A DNA stretch of 64,000 bases, taken from Robertkochia marina (GTDB lineage: Bacteria > Bacteroidota > Bacteroidia > Flavobacteriales > Flavobacteriaceae). This document shows positions 1 through 6,874 of this stretch, in pieces. The DNA is taken from contig NZ_SSMC01000002.1 in NCBI RefSeq assembly GCF_004799345.1, positions 558,001 through 622,000 on the forward strand. Reading direction: 5' to 3'. The first letter of the stretch is position 1. Each line of letters begins with the position of its first letter. The notes under the pieces are model-generated. The model was not told the origin of the DNA, searched no databases, and saw only the letters and a program-made list of their open reading frames with translations. The translations under genes were made by a program, and so were the position numbers.

Positions 1-126
1 ACCGCCATGGAGTTCCGCGCCAGCGCAGAAGATATTTCAAGAATGAGTCACGCTCACCCAACCTATGCTGAAGCTGTTAAAGAAGCAGCATTGGCCGCGA
101 CGGATGATCGTGCACTTCACATATAG
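1..126 (+). CDS. lpd: Dihydrolipoamide dehydrogenase, C-terminal end only (partial)
   Basis: The reading frame is open from the window edge and ends with TAG at 124-126, giving 41 residues. The piece contains HAHPT followed by an acidic residue, the C-terminal active-site His-Glu region of the E3 subunit of 2-oxo acid dehydrogenase complexes, and ends with a DDRALHI tail. E3 is a flavoprotein that reoxidises the lipoyl groups of the pyruvate, 2-oxoglutarate or branched-chain complexes in the cytoplasm. A second, complete E3 gene with a different active-site string (HPHPT) follows at 2487, so this is one of two paralogs. Which complex each serves cannot be read here. The N-terminal part lies outside the window. 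Confidence 0.85.
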   Translation, partial: TAMEFRASAEDISRMSHAHPTYAEAVKEAALAATDDRALHI

Positions 127-160
127 TATTTCTTTTTAAGAATACGTTGTAAAATAAGAG

Positions 161-188
161 CCGCTTCCGGATTGGGGGCGGTTTTTTT
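161..188 (+). terminator. Rho-independent terminator after the first lpd
   Basis: An 8-bp stem CCGCTTCC/GGGGGCGG with a 5-nt loop is followed by seven T. Two pairs are G-U wobbles that would be A-C mismatches on the other strand, so it works only on the plus strand, as expected for the upstream lpd. Confidence 0.75.
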
Positions 189-425
189 GTTACGTGGTAC
201 GTGGTACGTGGTACGGGGTACGGGGTACGAGTTACGTGAATTGTCCCAAACCGTAAGGTAACATACTTAAATAAATGAGCCCCGGTTGGGGCTTTTTTTG
301 TTACGTGTTACGGGGGACGAGTTACGAGTATTACCCTGCACCGTAAAGGAATTTTCTTAAATAAATGAGCCCCGGTTGGGGCGGTTTTTTTGTTACAAGG
401 TACGGGGTACGGCAATTTCCCCTCA
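188..425. repeat. Short tandem repeats with two duplicated orphan terminator hairpins
   Basis: Units of the form GTACGTG / GTACGGG / GTTACG run from 188 to about 236 and recur at 299-335 and 392-412. Two identical hairpins AGCCCC-GGTT-GGGGC with T-tracts lie at 278-299 and 368-391, exactly 90 bp apart and within similar flanks, so this is a tandem duplication of about 90 bp. No gene lies between them. The last copies do not serve an obvious transcript. Confidence 0.7.
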
Positions 426-447
426 TTTCCCCACCCTAAAGGGCGGA
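423..447 (+). repeat. Left arm of a 25-bp perfect inverted repeat around the DUF559 pair
   Basis: Positions 423-447 are the exact reverse complement of 1327-1351. The arm contains the small palindrome CCCTAAAGGG. It overlaps the 3' end of the first DUF559 gene. Confidence 0.85.
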
Positions 448-846
448 GGGGAAATTGTTTTCTATTAGACTTCTTAACGCTAATTCTACTTGCTTAATAT
501 TATTTAATACCATTCGGTTGCTAAATCGTATCACCTTTAAATTATGGTATTCTAAAAATTCCGTCCGCTTATTATCAAATTCTATTTGCTTCTTTGTGTT
601 GTGATACTCCCCGTCAACCTCGATAACTAATTGAAGACGGTGGCTGTAAAAATCAACTATATAGATCCCTAATGGATGTTGATAACGAAATTTATAGGCT
701 TTAAATTGGTTTGAATTAAGGAGGGTTTTCATGACCGATTCTGATTCAGTAGTGTGCCTTCGTAATTCTCTCGCTTTAAGAAAGGTTTGCTGATTAGCTC
801 CCTTCCACATACTATGGTTGTGATACGGATGGTCTGTTTTTTTCAT
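436..846 (-). CDS. DUF559 endonuclease-like protein
   Basis: 136-residue protein with a DUF559 domain, a member of the very-short-patch-repair/restriction-endonuclease-like fold. The core runs from the KFRYQHPLGIYIVDFYS segment through LVIEVDGEYH to LKVIRFSN. The acidic residues in VDFYS and EVDGEYH are those expected at the nuclease active site. An upstream ATG at 885 is possible, but the start at 846 (MKKTDHPYHN) matches the usual beginning of the family and the length of the neighbouring paralog. The biological role of stand-alone DUF559 proteins is not established. The gene lies inside a 25-bp inverted repeat together with its paralog at 887-1297, in the same orientation. Confidence 0.85.
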   Translation of the reverse strand: MKKTDHPYHNHSMWKGANQQTFLKARELRRHTTESESVMKTLLNSNQFKAYKFRYQHPLGIYIVDFYSHRLQLVIEVDGEYHNTKKQIEFDNKRTEFLEYHNLKVIRFSNRMVLNNIKQVELALRSLIENNFPSAL

Positions 847-886
847 AAAAGTAGTATCATATATGAAAATATCCTTTCGCCCCAAT

Positions 887-1297
887 TTACAGGGGAAATG
901 AAGATCTGGGATTTAGCATTTCTTCTAGTACTGCTCTTAATCCGTTGGGAGCTGTAATAATTAATTCTTCATGAAAGCTGAGGGTCTTTATATCATTATA
1001 TTCAAAAAGCTTATTGCGTTCAATTTCGTAAGAAACATCTCTTCTCCGCTCATTATACTCAGTGTCAATTTGAATGATAAGTTTGAGCGCTTCGGAATAG
1101 AAGTCCATGATATAAGGTCCAACAGGATGCTTACATTTAAAATTGTGTTTAATAAACGGTTTACTTTCTAAGATTTCTTTTAATTTCAATTCAGTCTCCG
1201 TTAAACTAAGTTGTAAATCCATAAAGTTTATGGAGCTTTTGGAATGAATTTTCTTCCACTTCTCCAGGTCGTAATAATGATCTTTTGATGATTTCAT
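887..1297 (-). CDS. DUF559 endonuclease-like paralog, divergent active site
   Basis: 136-residue protein that aligns end to end with the downstream DUF559 protein: KCKHPVGPYIMDFYS matches YQHPLGIYIVDFYS, and LIIQIDTEYN matches LVIEVDGEYH. The Glu before IDT is replaced by Gln and the GEYH string by TEYN, so the nuclease centre looks altered and may be inactive. The start ATG is at 1295-1297. It reads toward its paralog, 41 bp upstream of that gene's chosen start. It could be a decaying duplicate or a non-catalytic partner subunit; sequence alone does not decide. Confidence 0.75.
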   Translation of the reverse strand: MKSSKDHYYDLEKWKKIHSKSSINFMDLQLSLTETELKLKEILESKPFIKHNFKCKHPVGPYIMDFYSEALKLIIQIDTEYNERRRDVSYEIERNKLFEYNDIKTLSFHEELIITAPNGLRAVLEEMLNPRSSFPL

Positions 1298-1326
1298 GTG
1301 ATGTATTGCTTAGAGCAACATCCATT

Positions 1327-1351
1327 TCCGCCCTTTAGGGTGGGGAAATGA
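1327..1351 (-). repeat. Right arm of the 25-bp perfect inverted repeat
   Basis: Exact reverse complement of 423-447. It lies 29 bp upstream of the second DUF559 start codon, so the two arms enclose both genes. Confidence 0.85.
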
Positions 1352-1531
1352 AATGGATTTTGCATAATTGGTTATTTAGTTTTTATGTAGTATTTCGTAC
1401 TCTGTGTTGTAAAGTTCGAGACACGAGCCTGCCATTTCGCCGGCTGGAGACCCTTTCTGCCGACAGGTAGGATTGCCATAAAGGTCTACAAGACCTTTTT
1501 TATACCCTCGGTCCTCCCATACACCCGTACC
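1352..1531. repeat. Interspersed-repeat remnants
   Basis: The stretch holds GGCTGGAGACC and CTGCCGACAGG motifs and a hairpin AAGGTCT-ACA-AGACCTT with T-tract (about 1480-1502). The same building blocks (GGTCT..AGACC, GGCAGACAGGGGAGCC) recur at about 19412-19480, 41225-41340 and 42715-42860. No gene is seen. Confidence 0.5.
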
Positions 1532-1915
1532 TCACGATATATCATCAAACCTCGTCTTTTCCATCATTCTTTTGGTGATAAAGATCTGTAGTCGTAAGGG
1601 TTTTATATGGTTATCGATGATACGCCGGGGAGTTTTGAGTCCCAGGTCGGAGAGGATACTGAGCTGTGCCTTTAGTGCGTAGAGGTAGGAATTGGCTTGG
1701 TCGAGATATTGAATGAATTCCTGGTCATTGCCTGCTTTTTTACTTCCTTTGGCAATATGGGCAGGGACTTGTACCACGGTTTTTTTGATCAGTGCACTTA
1801 GATGAAATTCTTCAGGAGAGGGGAGTATACTTAACAATTTGTAAACGGCTTGCACAAGTTCAAGGCTGGATTTCCAAATGGGGAGGGCTTTGTAGTCGGT
1901 GTGATAATTGGCCAT
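1532..1915 (-). CDS. Four-helix-bundle protein (S23/IVP family)
   Basis: 127 residues of mainly helical sequence with the hallmarks of the four-helix-bundle family first found as 23S rRNA intervening-sequence proteins: an N-terminal LPIWKSSLELVQAVYKLL helix, then a VPAHIAKGSKKAGNDQEFIQYLDQANSYLYALKAQLSILSDLGL core. Related proteins include the accessory protein Avd of diversity-generating retroelements, but no reverse transcriptase or variable repeat was seen here. The gene sits alone in a repeat-rich island with the DUF559 pair. Function unknown. Confidence 0.85.
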   Translation of the reverse strand: MANYHTDYKALPIWKSSLELVQAVYKLLSILPSPEEFHLSALIKKTVVQVPAHIAKGSKKAGNDQEFIQYLDQANSYLYALKAQLSILSDLGLKTPRRIIDNHIKPLRLQIFITKRMMEKTRFDDIS

Positions 1916-2049
1916 ATGGAATGGTTTTATTGTTAGGTTGGAAGATTAAATATAGTAAATTTTCTATACCGTTAAAGATTATCCTAATAATTTTTCCTTT
2001 TAATTGGTTGAAATGCAGTCTCTTGTGCTTATTGTGGATAGTTTTATAG

Positions 2050-2400
2050 TCGCTGATAAGTATCCAGTACCCGATTCAGTAGATCGCCACAACCTGCAAG
2101 CAGGTCTACCACTGACGGAATAAATTTTCTTGTAAGTTTTGCCCGTAGCGTCAGTTCGAGTACCATGCTGAAAGCGTGGTGTATCGAGAACAGTGCGGGA
2201 TCAATAGCCTCTCGATACGATCCTGCATAGCAGGATCACTCGAGGTGACCCCTGCGATTCAATCTGTCAGTATCCTCCACAAGAAATCAAATTTCAGCGG
2301 TCTCGCGAAGACGATTAAAGAATCTCATCGTTTAGTCTCTTTTTATTTTGGTTCCTCCTTAAAATCCGTACCCCGTATCCCGTACCCCGTAACTCACAAA
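2050..2400. repeat. Non-coding repeat stretch (TCGAG/GTATCGAGAAC elements)
   Basis: Contains ATCGCCACAACCTGCAAGCAGGT near 2081-2105, an imperfect inverted repeat GTTCGAGTACC...GGTGTATCGAGAAC (2153-2191), a related copy CTCGATACGATCCTGC...GCAGGATCACTCGAG (2210-2243), and GTACCCCGTA-type units near 2367-2395. Elements of this look are common between genes in flavobacterial genomes. Short open frames crossing it are repeat translations. Confidence 0.5.
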
Positions 2401-2486
2401 TAACAACTAAACTTGACCCTTAGTAACTTCCCCAAATAATCACTAAATTCGTACCCGCAAAAACAGACCAAAATAAATTCTGCGAT

Positions 2487-3878
2487 ATGAGTAAATACGA
2501 CGTAATCGTTTTAGGAAGTGGACCCGGTGGATATGTAACTGCTATCAGGGCTGCACAACTCGGATTTAAGACCGCTGTGGTAGAGAAAGAAAGCCTCGGG
2601 GGTGTATGTTTAAACTGGGGGTGTATTCCCACCAAAGCCCTGCTGAAATCGGCCCAGGTGTTTGAATACCTGAAGCACGCCGACGATTACGGACTTACCG
2701 TAAAAGAATACGATAAGGATTTTGACAAGGTGGTAAAGCGAAGCCGTGGCGTTGCTGAAGGGATGAGCAAAGGAGTTCAGTTCCTGATGAAAAAGAATAA
2801 GATCGATGTACTGGAAGGTTTTGGAAAGCTGAAGCCCGGCAAGAAGATCGATGTTAAAGGTGCTGACGGAAAGACCACCGAATATAGTGCCGATCATATA
2901 ATCATTGCTACCGGAGCACGTTCTCGTGAATTGCCAAGTCTTCCGCAGGACGGGAAAAAGGTTATTGGATATCGCGAGGCTATGACCCTGCCTAAGCAGC
3001 CTAAGAAAATGATCGTAGTAGGAAGTGGAGCCATCGGAATGGAGTTTGCTTATTTCTACAACTCCATGGGTACTGAAGTTACCGTGGTAGAATTCATGCC
3101 TAACGTGGTGCCATTAGAAGATGAAGAGGTTTCAAAGCAAATGGAGCGAAGCTTCAAAAAGTCAGGGATCAAAGTGATGACCTCTGCCGAGGTAACCAAA
3201 GTAGATACCTCTGGAAATGGCGTGAAAGCCACTGTGAAGACCCAAAAAGGAGAGCAGGTACTGGAAGCTGATGTTGTGCTTAGTGCTGTAGGTATCAAAA
3301 CGAATATTGAAGGTATCGGCCTGGAAGAGGTTGGTATTGCCACAGATCGTGACAAGATCCTCGTAAATGATTACTACCAGACCAATATTCCGGGGTACTA
3401 CGCCATCGGAGATGTAACTCCCGGACAAGCCCTGGCTCACGTAGCTTCAGCCGAAGGTATCCTTTGTGTAGAGAAGATCAAAGGAATGCATGTAGAACCT
3501 ATTGATTACAACAATATTCCCGGATGTACCTACTGTATGCCTGAGGTAGCTTCTGTAGGATATACCGAGAAAGCAGCCAAAGAAGCCGGATATGATATCA
3601 AGGTTGGTAAGTTTCCCTTCTCAGCAAGTGGTAAGGCTAAGGCCGGAGGAAATGCCGACGGATTTGTAAAAGTGATCTTTGATGCGAAATACGGAGAATG
3701 GCTTGGATGTCATATGATCGGAGCCGGAGTAACTGATATGATCGCCGAAGCGGTTGTAGCCAGAAAACTGGAAACCACCGGCCATGAGATCCTTAAGGCG
3801 GTACACCCTCACCCAACCATGAGTGAGGCGGTTATGGAAGCCGTTGCCGCTGCCTATGATGAGGTTATTCATTTATAA
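2487..3878 (+). CDS. lpdA: Dihydrolipoamide dehydrogenase (E3)
   Basis: 463-residue E3 flavoenzyme that reoxidises dihydrolipoyl groups of 2-oxo acid dehydrogenase complexes with NAD. Residues 6-16 hold the FAD-binding GxGxxG (GSGPGGY), the redox disulfide is C41/C46 in GGVCLNWGCIPTK, a second nucleotide-binding GSGAIGMEF follows near residue 180, the FAD-contact AIGDV lies near residue 310, and the C-terminal catalytic pair is in HPHPTMSEA. Length is typical. It is a full paralog of the truncated gene at the window start. A strong terminator follows at 3939. Confidence 0.97.
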   Translation: MSKYDVIVLGSGPGGYVTAIRAAQLGFKTAVVEKESLGGVCLNWGCIPTKALLKSAQVFEYLKHADDYGLTVKEYDKDFDKVVKRSRGVAEGMSKGVQFLMKKNKIDVLEGFGKLKPGKKIDVKGADGKTTEYSADHIIIATGARSRELPSLPQDGKKVIGYREAMTLPKQPKKMIVVGSGAIGMEFAYFYNSMGTEVTVVEFMPNVVPLEDEEVSKQMERSFKKSGIKVMTSAEVTKVDTSGNGVKATVKTQKGEQVLEADVVLSAVGIKTNIEGIGLEEVGIATDRDKILVNDYYQTNIPGYYAIGDVTPGQALAHVASAEGILCVEKIKGMHVEPIDYNNIPGCTYCMPEVASVGYTEKAAKEAGYDIKVGKFPFSASGKAKAGGNADGFVKVIFDAKYGEWLGCHMIGAGVTDMIAEAVVARKLETTGHEILKAVHPHPTMSEAVMEAVAAAYDEVIHL

Positions 3879-3938
3879 TCGGTAGGCGGGTAGACGGGTA
3901 GACCGGTAAAACAAGAGTTTGATAATAAATATAATAAG

Positions 3939-3971
3939 CCACCTTCTGTGACTGCAGGGGGTGGTTTTTTT
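3939..3971 (+). terminator. Terminator of lpdA
   Basis: Ten-base-pair stem CCACCTTCTG/CAGGGGGTGG with a 6-nt loop, then seven T. Two G-U pairs make it specific to the plus strand. Confidence 0.8.
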
Positions 3972-4350
3972 ATTAGGTTACGGGTTACGGGTTACGGGTT
4001 ACGTGTTACGCGGTACGGAAAATCGTCCATAGAAATGAGAGATCCTGAGCTGCGGCAACGCAGGGAAGGATCCCCGGAATTTTGTACTGCAGTTTTTGGA
4101 AACTATTTCTTTTAGTGTCCGGTTTTGAAATGGGGAGACCTGTCTGCCGTGGCATGCCAGGCAGGTTGCCACGCTACGCGCAGCGTAGCTCGCAAAGACG
4201 ATACTATAAAAAACCTTCGTACCTCCTTACTTTCGTCCCCTCTTTCCTTCTATTGGGAGATCACCGTGTAGCTTCAATCCTGGCAAAGACAAAATTTTTA
4301 AAATTTATGATATTACCCTCGTAACGCGTACCACGTCCCGCGTCCCTTGA
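3972..4350. repeat. Tandem and interspersed repeats, no gene
   Basis: GTTACGG-type heptamers (about 3975-4018) begin right after the terminator. Then come a copy of the GGTCCTTC...CTCAGGATCTC family in reverse orientation (4039-4076; others near 24053 and 28470) and a TTTGCGAGC...GTGGCAA family copy (4129-4202), with palindromic CTGCCGTGGCATGCCAGGCAG and CTACGCGCAGCGTAG cores. The open frame at 4082-4324 is a translation of these repeats and is not called. Confidence 0.6.
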
Positions 4351-4351
4351 C

Positions 4352-4380
4352 AAAAAAAAACCCGGGAACAAGTCCCGGGG
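4352..4380 (-). terminator. Terminator of the PepSY-like gene
   Basis: On the minus strand CCCGGGAC-TTG-TTCCCGGG is followed by nine T. It lies 49 bp past the stop codon of the gene at 4429-4929. Confidence 0.85.
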
Positions 4381-4428
4381 CCTTACATTAACAAGGTTGT
4401 GTTCATAAACCCTTGTTGAACAATAAAC

Positions 4429-4929
4429 TTACATAAAATTCCCGTCCTTATCAACTTTTACCTTAACAACTTGATCGCCATTGATCAAAGTGATCTTGTA
4501 ACCCTTGTGATTAATGCCTTTTTTGTCGTGGTACGTTACCTGAAATGCGTTTTCTGTCATCTCCCAATTGGGGAATCGTTCAACGACTGCAGTTCGTACA
4601 GGGTCGGGTAATTTTGTGTTTTTAAACTTCTCGATAGTTCGGATGATGTTTCCATCTTCGTCGTAGGCAGCGACGATCTTACCATCGGGAATGTAAAATG
4701 AAACCGTATAGGTGTCATAGGAGTCATCGTAGATATCTGAATGTTTCAGATCGTAATTGGCCACTTTTTGTTCCAGCAATTTTACCGGTATCGCAGCCTG
4801 TTGGTTGTCAACAGATTCGAGATATTTATAATTTGCTGGACGCACAACCACTTCCGATAATTCAATATCCTGTGCCATTAGTGGGGTGGTTATCCCCAGG
4901 ATCAGTAAACCTAAGAGTAGCTTTTTCAT
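4429..4929 (-). CDS. Secreted PepSY-like protein
   Basis: 166 residues with a clear signal peptide (MKKLLLGLLILGITTPLMA, cleavage before QDIE) and a single alpha+beta domain with two repeats of the form YxVSFYIPDGKIVAAYDEDGNIIRTIE and YKITLINGDQVVKVKVDKDGNFM. This is the architecture of Bacteroidota PepSY-like (beta-lactamase-inhibitor-like) periplasmic proteins. They have no known enzymatic role; folding or protease-inhibitory functions have been suggested for the superfamily. It is transcribed alone, with its own terminator. Confidence 0.75.
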   Translation of the reverse strand: MKKLLLGLLILGITTPLMAQDIELSEVVVRPANYKYLESVDNQQAAIPVKLLEQKVANYDLKHSDIYDDSYDTYTVSFYIPDGKIVAAYDEDGNIIRTIEKFKNTKLPDPVRTAVVERFPNWEMTENAFQVTYHDKKGINHKGYKITLINGDQVVKVKVDKDGNFM

Positions 4930-5191
4930 TGGTTTGTACTTATATGGTTAACAATGCCTTAAGTTACTCTGTCTTTTGTCAGTAATCAATGACCGCCGTC
5001 ATTAATTGATTGATTTGCAGTCATGTATGTCAGGGTAGTGATAAAAAGGTATTGGGTTGCATCATGCAGGAGTAAAACGTGACAGGAAATTGGTTTAATG
5101 CATTTTTCACCCTGTTGATTCCCGATAACTTTAGGGACATCTTATAATACATTTCCCTTGGATTTGTATTTTTACGTCTAAATTCTGAATA

Positions 5192-5614
5192 ATGATCAAC
5201 AAAGCTGAGCTGCTGGAACGCTGCAACCAAATCACCAAAAACACCCTGATGGAAACCCTGGAAATTACCTATACTGATATAGGGGATGATTTTCTGACGG
5301 CCAAAATGCCTGTGGGTCCTAAAGTGCATCAGCCCGACGGGGTTCTACATGGTGGGGCCACGGTGGCATTGGCAGAAAGTGTGGGAAGTGCTGCTTCGCT
5401 TATCTTTTTGAACGCTGATGAGGTATTTATACGAGGGATAGAGATCGCAGCCAATCATGTAAGTTCTATCAGATCAGGTGCGGTTTATGCTACCGCCCGA
5501 TTTCTTCATAAAGGCAGAACCACTCAGTTATGGGATATTAAGGTCACTGATGAGTCAGGAAAACTGATCTCTTCCTGTAAATTAACCACTATTTCCTTAC
5601 CGAAAAAGAAATGA
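5192..5614 (+). CDS. menI: Hotdog-fold thioesterase, probable DHNA-CoA thioesterase
   Basis: 140-residue PaaI/YdiI-type acyl-CoA thioesterase. The fold is recognisable from PDGVLHGGATVALAESVGSAA, where HGG and the following Glu are the usual catalytic region, and a C-terminal AxxLHKGRTTQLWDIKVTDESGKL strand pair. Its stop codon overlaps the menF start (ATGA, 5611-5614), so the two are translationally coupled. This supports a role in releasing 1,4-dihydroxy-2-naphthoate from its CoA ester in menaquinone synthesis. Substrate is inferred from context. Confidence 0.85.
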   Translation: MINKAELLERCNQITKNTLMETLEITYTDIGDDFLTAKMPVGPKVHQPDGVLHGGATVALAESVGSAASLIFLNADEVFIRGIEIAANHVSSIRSGAVYATARFLHKGRTTQLWDIKVTDESGKLISSCKLTTISLPKKK

Positions 5615-6678
5615 ATTTGCAGCCCGCAGATAAATTATGGGAGGCTGTTGCCGCAGCCCTGAAGAATGAGCTGCCGTTTGTGGTTTTTTCACCTCCGGAA
5701 TCCACCCGGGTAACAGGCTATTTCCAGAAGGATGGCAAGCTGGTAAAGGCAAATGACGATCATAGTTCCGGCTTTTTGTTTGCTCCCTTTTCAGAAGACT
5801 ACCCGGTAGTTTTGATTCCTTCAGATTCTATAGTACATGCTGAGATCGGTGATCTGACGCCACCGGAATCTACAAAAGATCAGGTTCAGGATATTATCGG
5901 TGAGGATAACACCCGTAAAAAGCATATCACCTTACTTTCAGAAGCATTGAGAAGTTTAAAGTCAGGGAAGCTGGATAAGGTGGTATTATCGAGAAAACTG
6001 CTCATACCAAGAAGTGAACGCGATATTATTTCTGTTTTCAAAGGGTTATTAAGTCGTTACCCCACCGCTTTTCGTTATCTGTGGCACCATCCTGAGGTGG
6101 GTACCTGGGTCGGGGCTACCCCTGAAACCCTTGTAAAAATAGAAGAGGGGATGCTGGAGACCATGTCGCTGGCAGGTACACAGCCCTATAGGGGGAGTAT
6201 GGATGTTTCATGGGGACCTAAGGAAAAAGAAGAGCAAGCTATGGTGACCCGCTCTATCCTGAACAGGTTGTATCCTCATTGTCTGCATGTGCAAGCCGGA
6301 GATACCCGTACGGTCAAGGCAGGGAAGTTGTTACACCTGTTAACCCCGGTAAAGGCAGTACTTACTTCCCAGGAACTACCATTAGAAGAAATTGTAGCCG
6401 CCTTGCATCCAACCCCGGCAGTCTGTGGTTTGCCCCGTAAAAAAGCCAAAAAATTTATTTTGGAACATGAAGGGTATGACAGAAAATATTATACCGGGTA
6501 TCTGGGACCTCTTTCAAAACAAGGATCTGCTGAACTGTACGTAAACCTTCGCTGCATGGAGATAACCGATGAGGCCTTTTCCATTTATGTAGGGGGGGGT
6601 ATCACCAAAGATTCTGATCCGGATGCCGAATGGGAAGAAACCGTGAATAAAAGTAAAACCATGCTGGCGGTATTATAG
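5611..6678 (+). CDS. menF: Isochorismate synthase
   Basis: 355-residue chorismate-utilising enzyme that converts chorismate to isochorismate, the entry step of menaquinone synthesis. The C-terminal chorismate-binding domain is complete: KLDKVVLSRK, LAGTQPYRG, the LHPTPAVCGLPRKKA segment, then YYTGYLGP and YVNLRCMEI, ending in YVGGGITKDSDPDAEWEET, which carries metal-binding Glu. The N-terminal 100 residues are variable, as usual. It overlaps menI by 4 bp and precedes menD. Confidence 0.95.
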   Translation: MNLQPADKLWEAVAAALKNELPFVVFSPPESTRVTGYFQKDGKLVKANDDHSSGFLFAPFSEDYPVVLIPSDSIVHAEIGDLTPPESTKDQVQDIIGEDNTRKKHITLLSEALRSLKSGKLDKVVLSRKLLIPRSERDIISVFKGLLSRYPTAFRYLWHHPEVGTWVGATPETLVKIEEGMLETMSLAGTQPYRGSMDVSWGPKEKEEQAMVTRSILNRLYPHCLHVQAGDTRTVKAGKLLHLLTPVKAVLTSQELPLEEIVAALHPTPAVCGLPRKKAKKFILEHEGYDRKYYTGYLGPLSKQGSAELYVNLRCMEITDEAFSIYVGGGITKDSDPDAEWEETVNKSKTMLAVL

Positions 6679-6719
6679 GTTTTTATCCGCCGCATTGGGA
6701 ATAGGTTGCTGATTGCTTA

Positions 6720-6868
6720 TTTTTGTTTTATAAGGTGACAAGTGACAAGTAACAGGTGATAAGTGACAAGTTAGAAAAAAGAGGATAGTTTACTTAATTG
6801 ATAATTCATCATCTATAATCTATCATCCATAATTCATAATTCTCCATTCATAATTCATAAACCATAAT
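6720..6868. repeat. Tandem short repeats between menF and menD
   Basis: GTGACAAGT/AACAGGTGATAA units (about 6734-6772) are followed by ATAATTCAT/CATCTATAATC units (about 6800-6860). No hairpin terminator and no gene are seen, so menD may still be read through from menF. Confidence 0.6.
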
Positions 6869-6874
6869 CAAAAT

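Noticed and set aside
1532-1915. Diversity-generating retroelement, because the four-helix-bundle protein resembles Avd
   Set aside because: No reverse transcriptase, template repeat or variable repeat was found in the window.
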